Source: Thiomicrorhabdus sp. (GTDB lineage: Bacteria; Pseudomonadota; Gammaproteobacteria; Thiomicrospirales; Thiomicrospiraceae). Taken from it: a DNA stretch of 10,689 bases. The notes beneath the pieces are model-generated. The model was given only the letters and a program-made list of their open reading frames with translations. It had not been told where the DNA came from and searched no databases. The stretch is taken from assembly GCA_015488565.1 (NCBI GenBank), contig WFNQ01000072.1:1-10689 (forward strand), given 5' to 3'. Position 1 is the stretch's first letter. Each line of letters opens with the position of its first letter. Of this stretch, positions 5,405 through 10,689 are shown piece by piece. Both the position numbers and the translations under genes were made by a program.

Positions 5405-7642
5405 ATGACAAACTATTTTTATGTATTACCGGTTCGCAACGAATTTTTTAAGTCGCTATTGACTCTCTTAATGGGGCTTATGCTTGTGAGTCACCTTTCA
5501 CTGGTGCTAGCTGGAAACTGGAACAACCCATATACCGAGGAGCAAGTTGCCTCTTCTACGCTGTTTAGCTCTTTTAGCCAGTCTCCAAAACATTTAGACC
5601 CTGTTGTTTCGTACAGTTCGAATGAGTGGGCCATTTTAAGTCAAGTGTATGAACCACCGTTACAGTATCACTACTTAAAGCGCCCCTATACGTTAGAGCC
5701 ATTAACGTTACAAAAAATGCCAAACATTCGTTATTTAGATAAAAATCATACCCCCGTCTCATCCGATAGTCCTGATCTAGTATTTACCGAATACTTGTTT
5801 ACGTTAAAGCAGGGCATTCAATTTCATTTGCATCCCGCGTTTGTCAAAGACTCAAGTGGTGCATTTTTATATCATCAATTAAACGCACAGGATGTTGATG
5901 ACATTAAATCGGTTATGGATTTTGAACAACAGGCAACCAGAGAGTTATTGGCGGCGGATTATGTGTATGCTTTAAAGCGCATGGCCTTAAGACAGAATCA
6001 CTCTCCCGTTTTAGATGCCATGAAACAATATATTGTTGGCTTGGATGAATTTTCAAAACAGGTTTCCGAGCAGTATCAAACAGAGCTTAATGCCCAGAAT
6101 AAACGCACTCAAACCCATTTCTTTGACTTAAATTCGTTTGATATAAAAGGCGTTCAAGTTGTTGATAAATATCGCTATAAGGTTTTAATAAAAGGAACTT
6201 ATCCTCAGTTTTTATATTGGTTGACCATGAACTTTTTTGCGCCAATCCCTTGGGAGGCAGTGGCCTTTTATAAGCAGAGCATACTGGTTGAAAAAAATAT
6301 TACTCTAGACACCTCACCTGTTGGCACTGGGCCTTATCAACTGGTTGAAAATAATCCGAATAAACGAATGAGGCTGTTGGCCAACGAACATTACCGACTG
6401 GAGCAGTATCCTTCGGAAGGGTTGGTTGAAGGGGCTGACCCCAAACTGTTACTGGATGCAGGCAAGCCACTGCCATTTGTAAAAGAGGTGATTTACTCAC
6501 TGGAAAAAGAGAGCGTGCCACTATGGAATAAATTTTTGCAGGGCTACTATGATGCTTCGGGGGTCAGCTCTGATAGCTTTGATCAGGCGGTTTCGGTCTC
6601 CAGCACGGGGAATATGAGTTTAACGCCCGAAATGCAAGAAAAAGGCATTCAATTTTTAAATATTGTTCAGCCCACGATTATGTATTTTGGGTTTAATATG
6701 GCCGACCCTGTGATTGGTGGCTACTCTGAAAAACAACAAAAACTGCGTCAAGCATTGAGTATCGCCATTAATTTTGAGGAGTATATTTCTATTTTCTTAA
6801 ATGGACGTGGCGAACCCGCACAAGGCCCTATCCCGCCAGGAATTTTTGGGTATACCGAGGGTGAGTCGGGGATAAATCGAGTGATTTTTGATTGGAAAGC
6901 GGGGCGGTTACAGCGTAAGTCGATTGACGTCGCAAAACAGTTGTTGGCGGAAGCAGGTTATCCCAATGGCATTGGGAAAGATGGCAAACCGTTGACCTTG
7001 CATTATGACACCGCCGCAACGGGGCCAGACAGTCAATCTATCTTAAATTGGTATCGTAAGCAGTTTGCGTTATTAGGCATTGAGCTGGTGATTCGTGCCA
7101 CGGATTACAACCGTTTTCAAGACAAAGTACGAAAAGCAAAAGTGCAAATGTTTTCTTGGGGTTGGAATGCCGATTACCCTGATCCTGAAAACTTTCTATT
7201 TTTACTCAATGGTGCCAATGCAACCATTCACACCAACGGGTCGGGCATTAACAGTGCAAACTATGACAACCCAGAATTTAATCGACTGTTTCAGCAAATG
7301 AAGACCATGGAAAATACCCCCGAACGATTGGAAATTATTCAAAAAATGCTTAACATTGCGCAAGAAGATGCGCCATGGGCATGGGGTTATTATCCAAAAG
7401 CGCTCTCGCTATATCATAGCTGGCAACATAATGTTTGGCCTAACCCTCTGGCAAACAACACCATTAAATATCGACGAATTGATGCGGTGGAGCGGGTTGA
7501 AAAACAAACCTTATGGAATCCACCTGTTATGTGGCCTTTTGTGGTGGTACTGCTTCTTATTGTGGCCAGTATTTACCCTTTAATAAGCGCTTATCGACAA
7601 CGCCAAACCGCGGTGATTTCAAACAAACAGGATAAAGTGTAA
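5405..7642 (+). CDS. Peptide-type ABC transporter substrate-binding protein with C-terminal membrane anchor
   Basis: Extracytoplasmic solute-binding protein of family 5 (Dpp/Opp/Yej class), expected to capture peptides or related compounds in the periplasm and hand them to the permeases encoded next. The 745 residues are far longer than the usual 500-600. Seen: signal peptide at about 1-36 (Arg11/Lys16, hydrophobic core, VLA before Gly37; no lipobox Cys); N-terminal lobe from about 44; family motifs VGTGPY (306-311), GPIPPGIFGY (474-483) and FSWGWNADYPDPENF (583-597); and NYDNPEFNRLF (619-629). A hydrophobic segment (709-730) followed by RQR then forms a predicted transmembrane anchor with the tail in the cytoplasm. 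Residues about 156-245 look like an insertion. The ribosome site before 5405 is weak (ACGGA, 3 bases away), but this start gives the proper signal-peptide n-region. Five bases separate it from the permease gene. Substrate unknown. Confidence 0.88.
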   Translation: MTNYFYVLPVRNEFFKSLLTLLMGLMLVSHLSLVLAGNWNNPYTEEQVASSTLFSSFSQSPKHLDPVVSYSSNEWAILSQVYEPPLQYHYLKRPYTLEPLTLQKMPNIRYLDKNHTPVSSDSPDLVFTEYLFTLKQGIQFHLHPAFVKDSSGAFLYHQLNAQDVDDIKSVMDFEQQATRELLAADYVYALKRMALRQNHSPVLDAMKQYIVGLDEFSKQVSEQYQTELNAQNKRTQTHFFDLNSFDIKGVQVVDKYRYKVLIKGTYPQFLYWLTMNFFAPIPWEAVAFYKQSILVEKNITLDTSPVGTGPYQLVENNPNKRMRLLANEHYRLEQYPSEGLVEGADPKLLLDAGKPLPFVKEVIYSLEKESVPLWNKFLQGYYDASGVSSDSFDQAVSVSSTGNMSLTPEMQEKGIQFLNIVQPTIMYFGFNMADPVIGGYSEKQQKLRQALSIAINFEEYISIFLNGRGEPAQGPIPPGIFGYTEGESGINRVIFDWKAGRLQRKSIDVAKQLLAEAGYPNGIGKDGKPLTLHYDTAATGPDSQSILNWYRKQFALLGIELVIRATDYNRFQDKVRKAKVQMFSWGWNADYPDPENFLFLLNGANATIHTNGSGINSANYDNPEFNRLFQQMKTMENTPERLEIIQKMLNIAQEDAPWAWGYYPKALSLYHSWQHNVWPNPLANNTIKYRRIDAVERVEKQTLWNPPVMWPFVVVLLLIVASIYPLISAYRQRQTAVISNKQDKV

Positions 7643-7647
7643 CGGTT

Positions 7648-8625
7648 ATGTTTGAGTATATTATTAAACGATTTTTATTTGCAGTGCCTATTTTAATTGG
7701 GGTTAATCTGATTACCTTTGCGCTATTTTTTATGGTGAATACCCCAGAAGACATGGCGCGTGCGCAATTGGGTGCGAAACAAACCACGCCTGAGATGATT
7801 CAATCTTGGAAAGTTGAAAATGGCTATGACAAACCCCTGTTCTTTAACACTGATGCGACTGGGCTTGATAAAGTTCAGCAAACCCTATTTGTTCAGGAAT
7901 CACTTAAATTATTTGCATTTGATTTTGGCCAATCCGATTCAGGACGACAAATATCTGCCGATATTCAAGAGCGAATGGGCCCTAGTTTATCCATTGCACT
8001 ACCCACTTTTATAATCGGTTTAGTGACCAATATCTCTCTTGCACTATTAATTGTGTTGTTCCGTGGTTCAAGGCTCGATACCGTTACCATGATGGTTGCC
8101 GTTGCCATTATGTCGATATCGGGTCTGTTCTATATTATTGCTGGGCAGGTTCTCTTTAGTAAAGTGTGGCATTGGGTACCCATATCGGGCTATACCGAAG
8201 GCTGGGAGGGGGTTAAGTTTTTAATCTTACCTATTTTCATTGGGGTTTTTGCTGGTATTGGCGCGGGAATGCGTTGGTATCGCAGTATCTTTTTAGAAGA
8301 GATGAGTAAAGACTATGTTCGTACCGCCAAAGCCAAAGGGTTAACGGATATTAAAGTCCTGTTTGGTCACGTATTGCATAACGGCATGTTGCCTATTTTA
8401 ACGGGCGTGGTGGTGATAATCCCCACGTTATTTATGGGTAGTTTAATCATGGAATCTTTTTTTGGTATTCCTGGCTTAGGCAGCTACACCATTGATGCGA
8501 TTAACGCACAGGACTTTGGTATTGTGAAAGCGATGGTGTTTTTAGGATCGGTGCTCTACATTATTGGATTAATTTTAACCGATATCTCTTATACGTTTTT
8601 TGATCCAAGGGTGAAGTTATCATGA
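7648..8625 (+). CDS. ABC transporter permease, DppB/YejB type
   Basis: Inner-membrane permease of the binding-protein-dependent transport family (BPD_transp_1), one half of the translocation channel. The 325 residues match the family. Predicted membrane segments: about 9-29, 117-137, 146-168, 190-208, 249-268 and 291-311, with the usual periplasmic region between the first two. The EAA-type coupling loop that contacts the ATPase is at about 222-250: RTAKAKG (225-231), with HNGMLPI at its end. The late motif FFGIPGLG (271-278) and the C-terminal DPR (319-321) are characteristic of DppB-like permeases. The gene starts five bases after the binding-protein stop and its stop overlaps the next start as ATGA, so the three genes are one translational unit. 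The ribosome site is weak, fitting coupling to the upstream gene. Confidence 0.93.
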   Translation: MFEYIIKRFLFAVPILIGVNLITFALFFMVNTPEDMARAQLGAKQTTPEMIQSWKVENGYDKPLFFNTDATGLDKVQQTLFVQESLKLFAFDFGQSDSGRQISADIQERMGPSLSIALPTFIIGLVTNISLALLIVLFRGSRLDTVTMMVAVAIMSISGLFYIIAGQVLFSKVWHWVPISGYTEGWEGVKFLILPIFIGVFAGIGAGMRWYRSIFLEEMSKDYVRTAKAKGLTDIKVLFGHVLHNGMLPILTGVVVIIPTLFMGSLIMESFFGIPGLGSYTIDAINAQDFGIVKAMVFLGSVLYIIGLILTDISYTFFDPRVKLS

Positions 8626-10034
8626 GTTTTATATGGTTATGGACAGACATTCTCGTTTGGACCTTAGTGCTGGTATTGATTGGTGCCGTTCGCTCCATTC
8701 GCCGTTCCGAGCAGGTGAGAAAACAGTGGTTTTATATTTTAAAATCCCCTGTTGCGATGTCCGCAGCAATTATTTTGAGTTTTTATTTATTATTTGCGTT
8801 ATTGGACTCCGTTCACTTTCAATACACGCAGTCTGAAACAACGACAGCAGAACAATCTTCTATGGTCGCCCTGCATGACCAAGGGGTATTAAGCCTATTG
8901 GATGTCATGTTGCCACACTTGCGCACCCAGACCGAACGCACTTACTCTGCGCCTTTTGCCACGCACGAATACAGCACCTCATTAAGCTATGATGAATCAG
9001 GAGCGGTCTCTCAAGTGTATCGTCCCCTTAAATTTGGTGGACAACACTGGACTGGAACTCACACGATTTTAGACGACGTGATGGTAAAAACCGCCATTCC
9101 TTTTTTATTCAGTTGTGCTGTGATTGCCATTATCTTCGCCATTCATTTGGGTTGGGGCTTTTTGCAAACACGCGGTAATTACATCGACTATTATGAAAAC
9201 CAATCCAAACCCGAAGATGAACTCCCGTGGGGTGCGGCGTATTTGACTCTGTTTTTATTAATTTTTTTGTTTAGTTGGTTTTTCTATTTAAGCCATTTTT
9301 ATCACGTATTAGGGACGGATAAAGTTGGGCAGGATGTGCTTTATCAAGCCATAAAAAGTATTCGAACGGGTGTGTTAATAGGCTTGTTAACCACCTTAGT
9401 CATGTTGCCTTTGGCATTGATATTGGGTATCAGTGCTGGGTATTTTAAAGGTTGGGTAGACGATGTCATTCAATACCTCTACACCACCTTAAACTCCATT
9501 CCTGGTGTTCTGCTGATTGCCGCCGCGGTGTTGATGATGCAAGTCATTATTAGCAATAATAGTGGTTGGTTTGGAAGCACTGAAGAGCGAGCGGATTTAC
9601 GCCTGTTATTTTTGATTTTTATTTTAGGCCTAACCAGTTGGACCGGCTTGTGCCGTCTGCTACGAGCTGAAACCTTAAAAATCAGTCAAGTCGAATATGT
9701 AACCGCCGCAAAATCGTTTGGATTAAGCCCCTTTCGAATCATTCAAAAACACATTACGCCTAATTTAATGCACTTAGTCTTGATTGCCTTGGTCTTGGAT
9801 TTCAGTGGGTTAGTTCTGGCAGAAGCCGTACTCTCTTATGTGGGCGTAGGCGTAGACCCAACCACCGCAAGTTGGGGTAACATGATAAACCAAGCCCGAC
9901 TGGAAATGGCACGAGAGCCAATGGTTTGGTGGTCACTGTTCTCCGCCTTTGCCTTCATGTTTACTCTGGTGTTAGCCGCCAACCTGTTTTCAGACCGAGT
10001 GCAAACCGTGTTAGACCCAAGACGTAATAATTAG
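8622..10034 (+). CDS. ABC transporter permease, DppC type, with long N-terminal extension
   Basis: Second inner-membrane permease of the importer. The C-terminal part (about 205-470) is a normal DppC-like permease: a first membrane segment (206-226); the family motif HVLGTDKVGQDVL (228-240) followed by IRTG (247-250); the EAA coupling loop starting EYVTAAKSFG (358-367); the motif EAVLSYVGVGV (401-411); SWGNMI; and the terminal DPR. The first 200 residues are extra. They comprise predicted membrane segments at about 9-24, 43-62 and 157-178, and a periplasmic domain of about 95 residues (63-157) with no recognised fold. At 470 residues the protein is well above the usual 280-350. Start is set by the ATGA overlap with the upstream permease (4 bases), a clear sign of translational coupling. 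Function in transport is secure; the role of the extension is unknown. Confidence 0.92.
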   Translation: MSFIWLWTDILVWTLVLVLIGAVRSIRRSEQVRKQWFYILKSPVAMSAAIILSFYLLFALLDSVHFQYTQSETTTAEQSSMVALHDQGVLSLLDVMLPHLRTQTERTYSAPFATHEYSTSLSYDESGAVSQVYRPLKFGGQHWTGTHTILDDVMVKTAIPFLFSCAVIAIIFAIHLGWGFLQTRGNYIDYYENQSKPEDELPWGAAYLTLFLLIFLFSWFFYLSHFYHVLGTDKVGQDVLYQAIKSIRTGVLIGLLTTLVMLPLALILGISAGYFKGWVDDVIQYLYTTLNSIPGVLLIAAAVLMMQVIISNNSGWFGSTEERADLRLLFLIFILGLTSWTGLCRLLRAETLKISQVEYVTAAKSFGLSPFRIIQKHITPNLMHLVLIALVLDFSGLVLAEAVLSYVGVGVDPTTASWGNMINQARLEMAREPMVWWSLFSAFAFMFTLVLAANLFSDRVQTVLDPRRNN

Positions 10035-10081
10035 GGTTAAGAAATTAGCGTTATAAGAATTAAAAACTAAGGGTTAAAAAT

Positions 10082-10240
10082 TCCCCCCCCTATGAATTCA
10101 TAGGTATAAATGTTCAATAAAACACAAGACAAAATATGATGAATAATGAAACCTCAACCATTTTAAGTGTTCAAAACCTAACCGTTTTAGTTGATGATAC
10201 GCCGTTAATTAATAATATTAGCTTCTCAATAGGGGGGGGA
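10082..10240. repeat. 12-bp perfect inverted repeat (C8/G8) bracketing the ATPase start codon
   Basis: TCCCCCCCCTAT (10082-10093) is the exact reverse complement of ATAGGGGGGGGA (10229-10240); one further G-U pair is possible in RNA. The arms are 135 bases apart and enclose the start codon at 10136 plus the first 31 codons. In the mRNA this would form a very stable stem sequestering the translation start. The left arm also shares bases with the adjacent palindrome, so the two structures exclude each other. Confidence 0.6.
10089..10104. repeat. 16-bp perfect palindrome upstream of the ATPase gene
   Basis: CCTATGAATTCATAGG is fully self-complementary, lies 31 bases before the start codon and overlaps the C8 tract. 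It could be an operator for a dimeric regulator or a hairpin. It is not followed by a T tract, so it is not a normal terminator. Its half CCTATGAA also occurs in the small hairpin upstream of fabI (5267-5274). Confidence 0.5.
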
Positions 10241-10689
10241 GAAATTTTTGCGCTGGTTGGCGAATCGGGTAGCGGTAAGTCCTTAACCTCACTGGCGATT
10301 ATGCGTCTGTTGCCCGAAGCCCTTCGAGTCACATCGGGTTCGGTTTTATTAGAACAACAAGACCTGTTTCAACTGCCTGAATTTAAAATGCAGAAAGTAC
10401 GAGGCAAAAAAATTGCCATGATATTTCAAGAACCGATGACCTCGCTTAACCCTGTAATGAAAGTAGGGGAGCAAGTGGCCGAAGTGATCAGAGTTCACTT
10501 AAACCTCAGCAGGTCAAAAGCAAAAACAAGAGTGATTTCACTGTTTGAAGAGGTGGGCATTCCCGAAGCCAAAGCCCGTTATGAGTGGTATCCACATCAA
10601 CTATCGGGGGGGCAAAAACAACGTGTTATGATTGCCATGGCGTTGGCCTGCGAACCCGATTTACTCATTGCCGACGAACCCACCACCGC
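10136..10689 (+). CDS. ABC transporter ATP-binding protein, DppD/OppD/YejF type (3' end missing)
   Basis: Cytoplasmic ATPase that powers the importer encoded upstream; it runs off the window after 184 codons. Seen: Walker A GESGSGKS (42-49), Q-loop Gln98 in IFQEPMTSLNP (the EPMTSLNP form is typical of peptide-importer ATPases), signature LSGGQKQR (156-163), and Walker B DLLIADEP with Asp180/Glu181. Start: two adjacent ATGs (10136 and 10139) are equally possible; the only ribosome site is a weak AAGA at 10126-10129. It is separated from the permease by 101 bases, unlike the tight spacing of the first three genes. The reading frame passes through G8 (10232-10239) and G7 (10606-10612), both able to slip. 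Whether it is a single ATPase or the two-ATPase fusion found in YejF-like systems cannot be seen here. Confidence 0.93.
   Translation, partial: MMNNETSTILSVQNLTVLVDDTPLINNISFSIGGGEIFALVGESGSGKSLTSLAIMRLLPEALRVTSGSVLLEQQDLFQLPEFKMQKVRGKKIAMIFQEPMTSLNPVMKVGEQVAEVIRVHLNLSRSKAKTRVISLFEEVGIPEAKARYEWYPHQLSGGQKQRVMIAMALACEPDLLIADEPTT

Noticed and set aside
7095..7301. Short frames inside the importer genes (6300-6521, 6828-7019, 7095-7301, 7356-7583, 7557-7787, 7814-8014, 8633-8836)
   Set aside because: All overlap convincing importer genes in other frames, without start signals or recognisable motifs; no evidence of a frameshift joining them.
10082..10240. Invertible promoter flanked by inverted repeats
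   Set aside because: Inversion would break the ATPase reading frame, since the right arm is inside the gene, and no invertase gene is present in the window; an RNA-structure or slippage reading fits better.

Overview
The window looks like the chromosome of a moderately AT-rich gammaproteobacterium. The evidence is the gene order clpX-lon-hupB followed by fabI, high similarity of ClpX, Lon, HU and FabI to the E. coli proteins as I remember them, and tRNA genes with encoded CCA ends. A Thiotrichales/Piscirickettsiaceae-type organism would fit the base composition, but genus cannot be fixed from the sequence alone.

Layout. 1-747: 3' two thirds of clpX, then a strong intrinsic terminator. 809-3235: lon, complete. 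3236-3387: intergenic region with a good sigma70-type promoter for hupB. 3388-3663: hupB, then a weak terminator-like hairpin. 3710-4345: a tRNA locus driven by a near-perfect promoter and holding two copies of a Val(TAC)-Asp(GTC) pair. Each pair is followed by a terminator-like hairpin, and a strikingly foldable spacer lies between them. 4407-5237: fabI on the minus strand with its own terminator, converging on the tRNA locus. 5238-5404: a divergent control region with several short repeats. 5405-10689 (running off the end): a plus-strand peptide-type ABC importer with a binding protein, two permeases and the beginning of an ATPase.

How the genes work together. clpX, lon and hupB are the classical protein quality-control and nucleoid block: ClpX unfolds substrates for ClpP (clpP is presumably just upstream), Lon is an ATP-dependent protease, and HU is a histone-like DNA-bending protein. 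In many relatives ppiD follows hupB; it is absent here and the tRNA cluster takes its place. FabI is the last reductase of the fatty-acid elongation cycle. The ABC genes form one importer of the Dpp/Opp/Yej class. Its binding protein and second permease have unusual architectures: a C-terminal membrane anchor on the binding protein, and a long membrane/periplasmic N-terminal extension on the permease.

Most noteworthy. A 12-bp perfect inverted repeat built on C8 and G8 tracts brackets the start codon of the ATPase gene, beside a 16-bp perfect palindrome. Together they suggest alternative RNA structures or a slippage-prone (phase-variable) switch on the ATPase. Second are the unusual importer architecture and the base-paired spacer between the tRNA pairs. 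No CRISPR array, insertion sequence, integrase or prophage gene was seen.
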